Shown: piece by piece, positions 26,486 to 35,582 of the stretch
Position numbering within the stretch: position 1 is the first letter of the stretch
Layout of the letters: each line of letters opens with the position of its first letter
NCBI GenBank assembly: GCA_022821385.1
Contig: JAJEDR010000062.1
Location: 1-64,000, forward strand
Direction: 5' to 3'
Origin: Rhodothermales bacterium
GTDB taxonomy: Bacteria; Bacteroidota; Rhodothermia; Rhodothermales; Bin80
DNA length: 64,000 nt
The notes under the pieces: model-generated
What the model saw: only the letters and a program-made list of their open reading frames with translations
The model's database searches: none
Told to the model about the DNA's origin: nothing
Program-made: the position numbers and the translations under genes

Positions 26486-27733
26486 CTAATTGGCCAGATC
26501 CTTAATAGTTACTAGGCCAATACGATTAGAACTGCTCTGGTGAATGAGTAGCTTGTTTTCGCGCGTAACCCATACATGTCGGATGATTCCCACACCACTG
26601 GGAATCGCCCAGCTCTGAAAAGATTCTGTTTCAGGATCGAAACGAACCAAAGCATCAGGGCGCATGGCAGATTCATTGTACCAGACTTTATCATTGATCA
26701 CAGCCAAGGAATACGGGTGGGAGCGTGGTCCACTTGGTGATTCCCATTCCTTGATTTCACCGGTTGCAGGATCGAGACGACCAATTCGCCCTTTGGAAGA
26801 ATTCACGAACCAGATAATTCCCTTTGAGTCAATACCCAGTCGACGGATGCGCGTATCGGGATCAGACACGGTATAGTACTGAACCTCCATTGATTCTGGG
26901 TCCATAGCTCCAAGTTTATTGGTGCCATTGTAGGCAATCCATACAGTTTCGTCCTGAGCCACGATGATGCCATAAGGGCGTGGCTCAGTCGGTACTTCCT
27001 TAAGCTCACCCGTAACCGGGTTCAGCCTTCCCAGCATTGCCGCTCGCTGGGAGGTGAAGTACAGGTTACCATTTGGATGGAAAACTGCCGTATGCGGATC
27101 CCTTGCTTCGGTCGGGTACTCAGTGATGTCTCCTGTTGCTGGGTCAAGTTTTCCAATTGTACCGTTACTGTTACCAGTGTACCAAATAAAGCCATCCTCA
27201 TCCGGGACAATGCTGTGAGGTCTTGCCTCAGGGGGCAGGGGATATTCTTTCATGGTGCCGGTTACAGGATCAAGTTGTCCCACCAGGCTTGCCCACATTC
27301 CAGTCCACCAAATGGATCCGTCCGGTGCTTCAACTGGATCCCGAGAGCGCTGTCCCAGCGTAGGTACAATCCATTCCTGAATATCTATTTCAACCGGTCC
27401 ATCAACCAGTGTTGGTTTCCGATCTTCGCGTGCAGGGAAATGTTCAGCCAGGTATTCGGCGATGCTGACTGCTTCTGATTCGGATAACTGAATCATTGAC
27501 TCCTGGACAGAACGCCACATTTCTACGCCATCAAACCCCGATCTAGTGATGGCACTTATCGTGTGGCAGGATGTGCATGCCTGTTCTACAAGTACTTTTG
27601 CATGTCCCTCGGGAAGGGGAGTACTCTGTCTATTCTGAGCCAATATTGATTGTGTGCTCATCAACACGAGCAGCAATAGATATAGCGTAAGGCGCAAGCA
27701 ATGCATTAGAGAGGTGCTCATCGTGGTCCTCAA
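26486..27733 (-). CDS. cytochrome c domain plus streptogramin-lyase-like beta-propeller
   Basis: 415 aa. A signal peptide (LLLLVLMSTQSILAQ) is followed by a class I cytochrome c-like domain with one haem motif (CTSCH, about residue 53) and a helix ending AEYLAEHF. From about residue 115 on are six Vgb-type blades with the pattern IWxTxxxxxxIGxLDPxTGxxxEY, as in virginiamycin B lyase. Exported, haem-bearing and probably periplasmic. True Vgb lyases are cytoplasmic and lack haem, so antibiotic resistance should not be inferred. Third gene of a minus-strand operon after the DUF5916 gene (5-base gap). Confidence 0.85.
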   Translation of the reverse strand: MRTTMSTSLMHCLRLTLYLLLLVLMSTQSILAQNRQSTPLPEGHAKVLVEQACTSCHTISAITRSGFDGVEMWRSVQESMIQLSESEAVSIAEYLAEHFPAREDRKPTLVDGPVEIDIQEWIVPTLGQRSRDPVEAPDGSIWWTGMWASLVGQLDPVTGTMKEYPLPPEARPHSIVPDEDGFIWYTGNSNGTIGKLDPATGDITEYPTEARDPHTAVFHPNGNLYFTSQRAAMLGRLNPVTGELKEVPTEPRPYGIIVAQDETVWIAYNGTNKLGAMDPESMEVQYYTVSDPDTRIRRLGIDSKGIIWFVNSSKGRIGRLDPATGEIKEWESPSGPRSHPYSLAVINDKVWYNESAMRPDALVRFDPETESFQSWAIPSGVGIIRHVWVTRENKLLIHQSSSNRIGLVTIKDLAN

Positions 27734-27738
27734 AGGGA

Positions 27739-29997
27739 TTAGCGAATAAATGTGTAGGTGTACTTCATAAGTACTCTCCGACCATCCAGGAGCGGAAGTT
27801 CTGGATCATTACTCAGACGGTCAGTGTTGCGTCCTTCATTGTACACGATCCAGAGGTCATTTCCTTCACGGAAGTTGTAGCGAAAGCGAACATTTGCTGA
27901 GACCACATCAGATGCAGTATTGTACTGCAGGAAGGCATTAATACTGGCTTGCGTTGTAAAACCAATCTGCGTCCGAATTCGAGCGATGTGCACAAAAAAA
28001 GCCTGCCCTCTGTCCGCGAATCGGACACGATTAAATTGATAGGTTGCTCCCAGCTCCAGATGACGTGAGAGGTTCCATGTAGGCTCTGCCTGGATTTCGA
28101 TATTGGTACCATCGTAAAAGCTTCCGACCCTTGCAGCCCCATCCACACGTAAAAGACGTCCACTCTGTGCCATATACTCCCATCCAAGATCATAGAAATT
28201 GTATTTTCCGATAGGCACTTCTGTGTCTTCGGGGAATTCTACGGCTTCACGTAGATCTTCCGTACGTGCTCGAAACTCAAATGTATGATATGATCCCGAT
28301 TTCATCGAAAGGAACCAGCTGAACCAATAAGCGCCAGTTTCGACGCTGCGATCCGAGTCACGCCGGAATTGTGTAAACAAGAGACGTGGACGCATAGACA
28401 GAATCTTGGAAGCTTCGCTTGCAAACCAGCCATAGCTGAATGTGACGAACGGCTGGATGAAGCCGGTACGTGAAATAAAACCCATTCCGGGTTCAAAATT
28501 GGGGCCACCCCAGGTCGATGACAACGTATATGCAAGTCCGATCTCAGTACGCCGCTCAATTCGTGCACGCGCATAGCTGTTGTCTCGAAGCGTGATATCG
28601 GGAAGGGCTTCGTCAAACACTTGCGCCCACTTGAATTCAAGGAATTCCCGGCTGCCTACCTTTATCTGGCTATCAAGGCCGTACACAATATTCCAGTACC
28701 CATTTGATGCAATCCGCGTAGTGACCATGCTGCCCACGTATGAGTTGGGATTGAATACCTGTTTACGTAGACGATAGACGCCAAAATTCTCAGATGGATT
28801 CCCGTGTGCAGCGGCGGTTTGCATGTTAATGGCCCCAACATCCCAGCTGCCAACACGACCCACCAGACGTGCCCCTCCATATATGGGCACAGTTTCTCCC
28901 TCGTAAAGACCAATCTGACGCGTATTGAAGAGTCTGTCGAACCGTCCTGCGGTTCGGAAATCAAAGATTCCCGCACGCTCTTGAAAAAATCGGCGCTTTT
29001 CGGGGAAGAAAAGGGAAAAACGTGTGAGGTTGACCTGTTCGTCATCTGCCTCCGCCTGTGCAAAGTCGGTATTGACGGTTAAGTCTAGAGTCAGGTTGTT
29101 GGTGATATTGTACTTCACGTCTCCTCCTATATCTCCGGTCCAGCTTGATTTGTGTTCATACCTGGACTCGTCGTCCAGGAGATTCGCCTCCGTAGCGCCT
29201 CCACCTGATACATAGGGCGTGATATATATCGGGCGCCCTGCGCGCACGTCGCGCAATTGGATACGGCCGAGTTGGCTGGGCTTGGCGAAGGACATGTTCC
29301 AATTCGGAGGTATCGCAGGAAATACATGGGTTTCGTTTTTCCTTGCAATCTGGCGTGCCACCGAAAAGCCCATCTCAACCACGCCCTCTTCAGATTGGAA
29401 ACCCAGACTGGTAAAGGGGATCCGCATTTCAACCGACCATCCAATATCGGTCACCTGTGTAGCTACATCCCAAAAAGTATTCCAGCTTGAATTAATAACC
29501 GTTCCAAAGGGGCTTCCTACAATTCCCTCCATATCATTCGAAATGGCCATATCGACACGAATCCCATTCGGATTGGTAAAGAACCACAGTCCATTTTGAC
29601 GGTCATTGAATGTATCCAAAATGAGACTTACGGTATCATCCCCGCTATACAAATCCCGGTACATAGAGTTAGCTCGAATTCCGGCCGGGTTACTGTCGTA
29701 CAGATTTCCTCCCAGGTACAGATACTGATCGTCATAGGCGATACGAATATCTGTTCGCTCAGACGGCGCCCCCCGGAATACGGGTTCGTACATGACAAGA
29801 GGTAATGGGTCAACCTCTTCCCATGCCGGATCGTTTATAAATCCGTCTATTTCAATAGGTTCAATAAGCCTTGTAGGGATAAAGGGGACATCGGCCTCTA
29901 CAGATTGGGAATGGGACCTCGTTGATGTCAAGGGAATCACTACGCAGACCACAATTGCAGCGCGCAATAAGGCCCGCCATTTTATCGGCCGAGGCAT
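27739..29997 (-). CDS. DUF5916 outer-membrane protein with CBM9-like domain
   Basis: 752 aa. Signal peptide, then an N-terminal CBM9-like domain (IEIDGFINDPAWEEVDPL; IRIAYDDQYLYLGGNLYDSNP; DTVSLILDTFNDRQNGLWFFTNPNG). The rest is a long beta-strand-rich region (FFPEKRRFFQERAGIFDF; many alternating hydrophobic strands) ending in MKYTYTFIR, consistent with an outer-membrane barrel. Such proteins are common in Bacteroidota and their transport role is not established. It lies 13 bases after the DoxX-esterase gene and 5 before the cytochrome c-propeller gene. Confidence 0.88.
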   Translation of the reverse strand: MPRPIKWRALLRAAIVVCVVIPLTSTRSHSQSVEADVPFIPTRLIEPIEIDGFINDPAWEEVDPLPLVMYEPVFRGAPSERTDIRIAYDDQYLYLGGNLYDSNPAGIRANSMYRDLYSGDDTVSLILDTFNDRQNGLWFFTNPNGIRVDMAISNDMEGIVGSPFGTVINSSWNTFWDVATQVTDIGWSVEMRIPFTSLGFQSEEGVVEMGFSVARQIARKNETHVFPAIPPNWNMSFAKPSQLGRIQLRDVRAGRPIYITPYVSGGGATEANLLDDESRYEHKSSWTGDIGGDVKYNITNNLTLDLTVNTDFAQAEADDEQVNLTRFSLFFPEKRRFFQERAGIFDFRTAGRFDRLFNTRQIGLYEGETVPIYGGARLVGRVGSWDVGAINMQTAAAHGNPSENFGVYRLRKQVFNPNSYVGSMVTTRIASNGYWNIVYGLDSQIKVGSREFLEFKWAQVFDEALPDITLRDNSYARARIERRTEIGLAYTLSSTWGGPNFEPGMGFISRTGFIQPFVTFSYGWFASEASKILSMRPRLLFTQFRRDSDRSVETGAYWFSWFLSMKSGSYHTFEFRARTEDLREAVEFPEDTEVPIGKYNFYDLGWEYMAQSGRLLRVDGAARVGSFYDGTNIEIQAEPTWNLSRHLELGATYQFNRVRFADRGQAFFVHIARIRTQIGFTTQASINAFLQYNTASDVVSANVRFRYNFREGNDLWIVYNEGRNTDRLSNDPELPLLDGRRVLMKYTYTFIR

Positions 29998-30010
29998 GGC
30001 CTAAATCCTT

Positions 30011-31297
30011 TTAGTATTGATGGAATGCCTGTGAAACAAAGTGCAGCACTACGGGCAGGCTTTCACGCCAGTAGGTCCATGTGTGTCCACCGTCCCGGAT
30101 GCGGAATTCGTGCGGAATATCACGTTTCCGCAATTCTATATGTGCCAGCGAATTGCCTTCGTACAGAAAATCATCGTCACCACAGTCAATGAACCACCGG
30201 ACTGATCCGATATCTTCTGCCGGCAACGAGCGGATCAGTTCTACTGCATTATGCTGTTTCACATAGGATGCAATTTCCTCATCTGAAATAGTTGATATGT
30301 CATTACCCCATCGTCTCATCGTATTCTTGTATCCTTCAACCGAACTAGGTCCAACCCATGCACTCAGTGGTGCAGCAGAGGAGAAGAGGTCAGGTCGGTG
30401 AAGCGCGTACATGAAAGAGCCCCCACCGCCCATCGAGAGTCCAGCGACTGCACGATAGCGTTTCTCGGATTTGATCCGAAACCGCTCCTCTACGTGGGGC
30501 ATCAGTTCCTCAAAAAAGAAGTCTTCGTACCGCCATGTGTTGCTTACATCATTGAAATAACCGCGAACTCCGGTATTCGCGTCGGGCATCACGATTACCA
30601 TAGGCGTTGCCTTTCCCGCTCGGATTGTTTTGTCCGCAATATGACGGACTTCGCCGAACTGGATCCAGCCTGTCTGATCGTCTCCTGCACCGTGCAGCAG
30701 GTAGAGTACTGGATAACTGCGCTCACTAGTATGGTAGTCCGGTGGCAGATAGACCGCAAATTTTCGTTCTGAGTCCAGAATATCGCTCTGCATCGTCAGT
30801 TCATCATGCACGGTGCTGTGTTGCGCGATCGTCCTACCAGGCACGAGGAATAAGACCAGTGCAAATACTGCGGCACATTTTCCTGCTTTTCCTCCGAGGC
30901 CGCAATCCAGGCTGTATTTACCGGGGCCAACAAATAGCATGCCTGCGCAAACGGACAGATTTTTCAGGGCATGTGCGGGGCTTCCCTGTCCAGTGGTAAT
31001 GTGCATCAGGGAGGCTACGAGCATGGTAAGTCCCAGCGCAGTTATTGCCGGGCGGTAGAATAGCCCAAGCGCAATACATATTGCACCAACCGACTCAGCC
31101 AGGGCGGCAAGGAATCCAAAGAATGTATGGCCAAAGCCAATACCGAAAACCTCCATAGCTCCACCGACATCCGCCCATACTTCGGGGCCGCCAGTGAGTT
31201 TACCCCAGCCGTGGAAGATCACCATGCTAAGTCCGAAACCCACCCGAAAAATGAGTAGTCCCAAGTCGGCATGCTTGTTTAGTTTGTTCCAGATCAT
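30011..31297 (-). CDS. DoxX-esterase fusion protein
   Basis: 428 aa in one frame. Residues 1-130 are a four-span DoxX-type membrane domain (LLIFRVGFGLSMVIFHGWGKL; LAALAESVGAICIALGLF). Residues 140-160 (CAAVFALVLFLVPGRTIAQ) look exactly like a signal peptide with an AxA-like cleavage site. Residues 165-428 are an alpha/beta-hydrolase esterase of the esterase D/feruloyl type: YLLHGAGDDQTGW (oxyanion region), AGLSMGGGG (nucleophile Ser) and DGGHTWTYWRESLP (catalytic His). It seems that a DoxX gene became fused to a secreted esterase gene, leaving the old signal peptide as a fifth span that would place the esterase outside the membrane. First gene of the operon. Confidence 0.85.
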   Translation of the reverse strand: MIWNKLNKHADLGLLIFRVGFGLSMVIFHGWGKLTGGPEVWADVGGAMEVFGIGFGHTFFGFLAALAESVGAICIALGLFYRPAITALGLTMLVASLMHITTGQGSPAHALKNLSVCAGMLFVGPGKYSLDCGLGGKAGKCAAVFALVLFLVPGRTIAQHSTVHDELTMQSDILDSERKFAVYLPPDYHTSERSYPVLYLLHGAGDDQTGWIQFGEVRHIADKTIRAGKATPMVIVMPDANTGVRGYFNDVSNTWRYEDFFFEELMPHVEERFRIKSEKRYRAVAGLSMGGGGSFMYALHRPDLFSSAAPLSAWVGPSSVEGYKNTMRRWGNDISTISDEEIASYVKQHNAVELIRSLPAEDIGSVRWFIDCGDDDFLYEGNSLAHIELRKRDIPHEFRIRDGGHTWTYWRESLPVVLHFVSQAFHQY

Positions 31298-31463
31298 GTT
31301 TGATCAAAGCTCTGTTTGAGAAAGTGAAAGTCCAAGGTACGGATTCAAGAGATTTTCTGAGCGTTCCTGATCACAAATATCTGAGTATTATGAGAGAACC
31401 TGTATTCACGGTGCCGCAATGTCGTTAAACAACCTTAATATTTAATCAATAACCGAAATTCAC

Positions 31464-32264
31464 ATGCTGATCGACACACACGCGCACATGTATGATAGTT
31501 GCTTTACGGACGATTTGGATGCTGTTCTTGCACGCGCACATGAGGCTGGGGTGGGAGAGATCTATTTACCTGCCGTGGACGTGGAGTCAGTACACCTTGC
31601 TCTCAACCTGTGTGCGCAGTATGACAACCTCCGCACAATGGCTGCCATTCATCCAACTTATATCCCAGAGGCGGCAGACGGTGATTTTGACAAGATTATT
31701 CAGCTATGCGAAGCTCCTCAGGTAGTTGCGGTGGGAGAATGCGGACTAGATTATTACTGGGACAAGTACTACGATAAAAGACAGCCCGATTTTTTTGCTC
31801 AACATATACGGTTATCTGTAGAGACAGGATTGCCATTGATCATACATCTGAGGGATAAGCAGCATCAATACAATGCACACCGTGACGCCGTCCGCATACT
31901 TAAGCGGGAACTGCCTCCACTTGGCAACGGACGCGCGCGCGGAATATTTCACTGCTTTACTGGTCCAGACTGGTTACCGGAAGCAGCAGCCAAGTTGGGG
32001 TTTCTATTGGGTGTAGGTGGTGCGGTAACCTTCAAGAATTCCGGTGTCGCGGATATGCTGCGCGACGTTCCGTTGAGTCAGATCGTACTCGAAACAGATG
32101 CCCCCTACATGACGCCGGTTCCATACAGGGGGCGGCGCAATGAGCCGGCCAGGGTAAAACTGGTCGCCGAAAAGATTGCCGAAATAAATAACTGTACAGT
32201 CGCCGAGGTGGCGAAGATTACTTCCGCCACGGCTCGGCGACTGTTCTATTCCGACAGTGTCTGA
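31464..32264 (+). CDS. tatD: TatD family metal-dependent hydrolase
   Basis: 266-aa TIM-barrel DNase or deoxyribonuclease of the amidohydrolase superfamily. Metal ligands: LIDTHAHMYD (HxH), VGECGLDYYW (Glu), LIIHLRD (His), GIFHCFTG (His) and ETDAPYM (Asp). Complete length. Convergent with dnaK with only three bases between the stops. Alone in its orientation. Confidence 0.93.
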   Translation: MLIDTHAHMYDSCFTDDLDAVLARAHEAGVGEIYLPAVDVESVHLALNLCAQYDNLRTMAAIHPTYIPEAADGDFDKIIQLCEAPQVVAVGECGLDYYWDKYYDKRQPDFFAQHIRLSVETGLPLIIHLRDKQHQYNAHRDAVRILKRELPPLGNGRARGIFHCFTGPDWLPEAAAKLGFLLGVGGAVTFKNSGVADMLRDVPLSQIVLETDAPYMTPVPYRGRRNEPARVKLVAEKIAEINNCTVAEVAKITSATARRLFYSDSV

Positions 32265-32267
32265 GGA

Positions 32268-34184
32268 CTACTTGTTTTCGTCATCGACAATCTCAAAATC
32301 AGCATCATCAATCACGTCCTCCTCGGACTCGGAGGCCTGTCCATTGTCTGATGTAGCCTCGGTATTTTCTTGCGTTTTCGCCTGTTGTGCAGCATAAATC
32401 TCCTGGCTCGCTTCTGCCCAAGCCTCATTGAGCTGATCAATGCCACTCTCCAATTCTCCGTAATTCTGGGATTGATGCAATCCTTCCAGACGCTCCAGTG
32501 CAGAAGTAATCTTTGCTTTTTTCTCGTCAGGAAGGTTTTCTCCGTACTCAGAGAGATTGTTTTTGGAAGTATAAATCAGCGTATCCGCTTTATTGAGCAG
32601 TTCAATCTCCTCACGCCGCTTTTTGTCCTCGGCGGCATTTTCTTTGGCCTGCTGTTTCATTTCCTCAATCTCCCTTTCCGAGAGACCGCTGGATGCCTCG
32701 ATGCGTATGGACTGCTCCTTGCCTGTAGCCTTGTCCTTCGCACTCACATTCAGTATTCCGTCCGCGTCCATATCAAAGGCAACCTCTATTTGCGGTATAC
32801 CACGCCTTGCCGGAGGGATTCCATCCAGGTGAAATTTTCCGATAGTTCGGTTGTGTATTACCAGATCCCGGTTACCCTGCAGTACATGGATCTCCACAGA
32901 AGGCTGATTATCAGCTGCGGTTGAGAACATTTCCTGCTTCCGTGTCGGGATCGTTGTGTTCGCTTCAATTAGCGTTGTCATAACTCCGCCCAGGGTTTCG
33001 ATCCCCAAATTCAGCGGGGTTACGTCAAGGAGCAATACGTCACTGATATCCTGAGACAGAACTCCGCCCTGGATAGCCGCACCCATAGCCACGACCTCAT
33101 CTGGATTAACAGACCTGTTTGGCGTTTTGCCGAAGAATTTATTAACGGTCTCCTGCACGAGGGGAATTCTCGTTGAACCGCCAACCAGGATCACCTCGTC
33201 AATCTGATCGCGATTGAGTTTGGCATCTTCCAGGGCTTTCTCCATTGGAGTGACAGTACGCCGCACCAAATGGCCGATCAGTTGCTCGAATTTTGAGCGT
33301 GAGAGCGTATCAGTTAAATGTTTCGGACCATCTGCGGTCGCAGTAATGAATGGCAGATTGATTGAGGTCTGCGTGCTGCTTGAGAGTTCTATTTTGGCTT
33401 TCTCTGCGGCTTCCTTCAGGCGCTGGAGTGCCATTTTGTCGGCACGCAGATCTACACCCTCAGACTGCTGGAACGAGTCGGCGAGATAGTTGATTAGCTG
33501 CTGATCAAAATCATCGCCACCGAGATGCGTATCGCCATTGGTTGACTTCACTTCAAAGACACCGCCTCCAAGCTCAAGGATAGAGATATCGTAGGTTCCT
33601 CCTCCAAGATCGTATACCGCAATGGTACGATCTTGCTGCTGCTTTCCGAGACCGTAAGCGAGTGCGGCCGCCGTAGGCTCATTGATGATTCTCCGAACCT
33701 TCAATCCAGCAATCTGGCCCGCTTCTTTTGTTGCCTTCCGTTGGGCATCGTTATAGTAGGCAGGCACAGTAATGACTGCCTCCGTGACTTTTTCTCCCAG
33801 ATAGTCTTCTGCAGTGCTCTTGAGCTTCTGCAGTACCATTGCCGAAATCTCTTGAGGTGTGTAGGTCTTGTCCTCAATGCTCACACGGGCGGTTCCGCCG
33901 TCTCCCTTTACAACCTTATACGGAACGGTCTTGAGCTCGCCCGGCACCTCAGAATAGCTGCGGCCCATAAAACGCTTGATCGAGAAGATGGTATTCTCGG
34001 CATTGGTTACCGCCTGCCTTTTGGCGGGGCCGCCGGCAAGTCGCTCACCGTCTTTCTTGAATGCTACGACCGACGGGGTTGTGCGTCCGCCTTCAGTGTT
34101 TTCGATGACCTTGGGTTCGCCTCCTTCCAGGACAGCGACCACAGAGTTTGTTGTTCCCAGGTCAATTCCAATAATTTTGCTCAT
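32268..34184 (-). CDS. dnaK: molecular chaperone DnaK (Hsp70)
   Basis: 638 aa. The start at 34184 ([22 protein letters not shown]) is the family's usual one; the track adds 30 upstream residues. ATPase marks are the phosphate-1 loop above, [15 protein letters not shown] (phosphate 2) and [11 protein letters not shown] (adenosine). The substrate domain and helical lid follow ([14 protein letters not shown]). The C-terminus, acidic and ending [18 protein letters not shown], is the typical co-chaperone tail. No grpE or dnaJ next to it, and no CIRCE element was found upstream. Confidence 0.97.
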   Translation of the reverse strand: MSKIIGIDLGTTNSVVAVLEGGEPKVIENTEGGRTTPSVVAFKKDGERLAGGPAKRQAVTNAENTIFSIKRFMGRSYSEVPGELKTVPYKVVKGDGGTARVSIEDKTYTPQEISAMVLQKLKSTAEDYLGEKVTEAVITVPAYYNDAQRKATKEAGQIAGLKVRRIINEPTAAALAYGLGKQQQDRTIAVYDLGGGTYDISILELGGGVFEVKSTNGDTHLGGDDFDQQLINYLADSFQQSEGVDLRADKMALQRLKEAAEKAKIELSSSTQTSINLPFITATADGPKHLTDTLSRSKFEQLIGHLVRRTVTPMEKALEDAKLNRDQIDEVILVGGSTRIPLVQETVNKFFGKTPNRSVNPDEVVAMGAAIQGGVLSQDISDVLLLDVTPLNLGIETLGGVMTTLIEANTTIPTRKQEMFSTAADNQPSVEIHVLQGNRDLVIHNRTIGKFHLDGIPPARRGIPQIEVAFDMDADGILNVSAKDKATGKEQSIRIEASSGLSEREIEEMKQQAKENAAEDKKRREEIELLNKADTLIYTSKNNLSEYGENLPDEKKAKITSALERLEGLHQSQNYGELESGIDQLNEAWAEASQEIYAAQQAKTQENTEATSDNGQASESEEDVIDDADFEIVDDENK

Positions 34185-34358
34185 TTCTTTTTTGTTAGAG
34201 TTTGTTGTCAACGATGTGAACACAGCAGTAGCGAACAATAATCCGGCCATGACTGCAATTGGACAGAATGGCACATTTCTGCGTCAGTTATGTCCGTATC
34301 TGGCCACGAACGCGCGACAATGATTCGGGTACAATGAGGAACTCTGTGCAGATGTGCC

Positions 34359-34931
34359 ATGCGGTTCATACCCAATGCCATTACAGCATTTCGCATTGTG
34401 GTCACTCCTTTACTCATCGTTTGTCTTTTTCGGGAAACGGTGTGGTCGCATTCGCTTGCATTTGTCCTGTTTATCCTTGGAGCATTGTCAGATTTTGCGG
34501 ACGGTTATGTTGCCCGTGCGCTGAAAATGCAAAGTCGACTGGGACGTTTCCTTGATCCCATGGCAGACAAGGTGCTGGTACTGGGCACTTTTTTCGCATT
34601 GGCTTGGTTGTATCCGCAACAAGTGCCTTGGTGGGCAGTAGGTGTAATTGTCTTGCGTGACGTACTGGTGACCGTGTTGCGTATGATTGCCGAGGCTAGT
34701 GGGCGGTCCCTTCGCACTATGCGCGCTGCCAAGGCCAAGACTGCATTACAATTGGTATTTTTGGGTTTATTCTTATTATTGCTCGTATTGCGTCATATAT
34801 TTGGTACAGGACCATTTGCCGGTGAATTGTTGGAGGGTTGGTTTATGTACGGATTCATGATCCTCGTGGTCTTAGTGACGGGTTTGACGGGGTTGTTTTA
34901 CATCCAACAAAAAGTTGAGAAAAATAATTAA
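34359..34931 (+). CDS. pgsA: CDP-diacylglycerol-glycerol-3-phosphate 3-phosphatidyltransferase
   Basis: 190-aa membrane enzyme making phosphatidylglycerophosphate, the committed step to phosphatidylglycerol. The CDP-alcohol phosphotransferase motif is complete: DFADGYVARALKMQSRLGRF followed by LDPMADKV, with the metal-binding aspartates. About five membrane spans. Start MRFIPNAITAFRIVVTPLLI is typical. Its 3' end overlaps pyrE by 17 bases. Confidence 0.93.
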   Translation: MRFIPNAITAFRIVVTPLLIVCLFRETVWSHSLAFVLFILGALSDFADGYVARALKMQSRLGRFLDPMADKVLVLGTFFALAWLYPQQVPWWAVGVIVLRDVLVTVLRMIAEASGRSLRTMRAAKAKTALQLVFLGLFLLLLVLRHIFGTGPFAGELLEGWFMYGFMILVVLVTGLTGLFYIQQKVEKNN

Positions 34932-35577
34932 GCAAACACGACCTATTTCGTTTCGAGTAGCTCGAGAGTTACTGAGGATTGGGGCGGCAGCCTATACGGA
35001 TGGGAAGCCGTTTGTTTGGGCCTCTGGAATGTTGTCACCGTTTTACTGTGACAATCGTCTCACGCTATCGTTTCCAGAAGTTCGCAGAATGCTGATGGAC
35101 GGGTTTGCCGAGAAGGCTTCGGGACTCGAATTTGATTGCGTTGCCGGCGTAGCAACAGCTGGAATTGCCCATGCTGCGTTTTTGGCTGATCACCTATCTC
35201 TTCCCTTGGTTTATGTTCGACCGGAGCCGAAGGGTCATGGTCACCAAAACCAAATTGAAGGACGCCTCGAAGAGGGGACGAGAGTATTAATGATTGAGGA
35301 CTTGGTTGCTACCGGTCTTTCGGCCATCCAGGCTGCCGAGGCCATCAAGGATGCCGCCGGCTTAGCGCCAGTAGCTACCCTAGCAATTTTTACATATCAA
35401 TTGGACGGTGTTGCCGAGCGGTTTGAGGAAAAAGGATCCCCGCTCATAACACTGACCAATTTTGATATTCTTTTGGCCACAGGGCTTGAAACTGGGTACT
35501 GGGATCCCGAAACAGTAGAATCACTGCGGGAGTGGCGTAACGGTTATCAGGCGTGGACGTTTGCAAATTGGAGGTAA
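34915..35577 (+). CDS. pyrE: orotate phosphoribosyltransferase
   Basis: 220 aa; joins orotate to PRPP in pyrimidine synthesis. The PRPP-binding signature is VLMIEDLVATGLSAIQA; FVWASGMLSPFYCDNR at the N-terminus and VYVRPEPKGHGHQNQIEG (flexible catalytic loop with lysine and histidine) agree. The track start is a TTG in the pgsA overlap and there is no better ATG before the conserved SFRVARELL, so the TTG is kept, with some doubt. Operon pgsA-pyrE-cinA-recA. Confidence 0.93.
   Translation: MRKIIKQTRPISFRVARELLRIGAAAYTDGKPFVWASGMLSPFYCDNRLTLSFPEVRRMLMDGFAEKASGLEFDCVAGVATAGIAHAAFLADHLSLPLVYVRPEPKGHGHQNQIEGRLEEGTRVLMIEDLVATGLSAIQAAEAIKDAAGLAPVATLAIFTYQLDGVAERFEEKGSPLITLTNFDILLATGLETGYWDPETVESLREWRNGYQAWTFANWR
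35570..35574 (+). promoter_or_regulatory. ribosome binding site deciding the cinA start
   Basis: GGAGG with 8 bases to the GTG at 35583. It overlaps the last codons of pyrE and supports translation starting just after the pyrE stop, not inside it. Confidence 0.6.
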
Positions 35578-35582
35578 GTGGA

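Larger units (their letters stand above)
23369..26555. repeat. tandem duplication, unit 2
   Basis: Direct copy of 20344-23358, from the sod 3' end through the second WD40 gene to the 3' end of the intact Vgb-like gene. It is about 170 bases longer because its WD40 gene has more sequence. Confidence 0.85.

Noticed and set aside
26486-27733. Virginiamycin B lyase (streptogramin resistance)
   Set aside because: Although the propeller repeats match, the protein is exported and begins with a cytochrome c domain, so resistance is not supported.
33633-34241. 202-aa plus-strand ORF
   Set aside because: Antisense to dnaK, no recognisable motif.
34185-34358. CIRCE heat-shock operator upstream of dnaK
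   Set aside because: No TTAGCACTC-N9-GAGTGCTAA-like inverted repeat was found.
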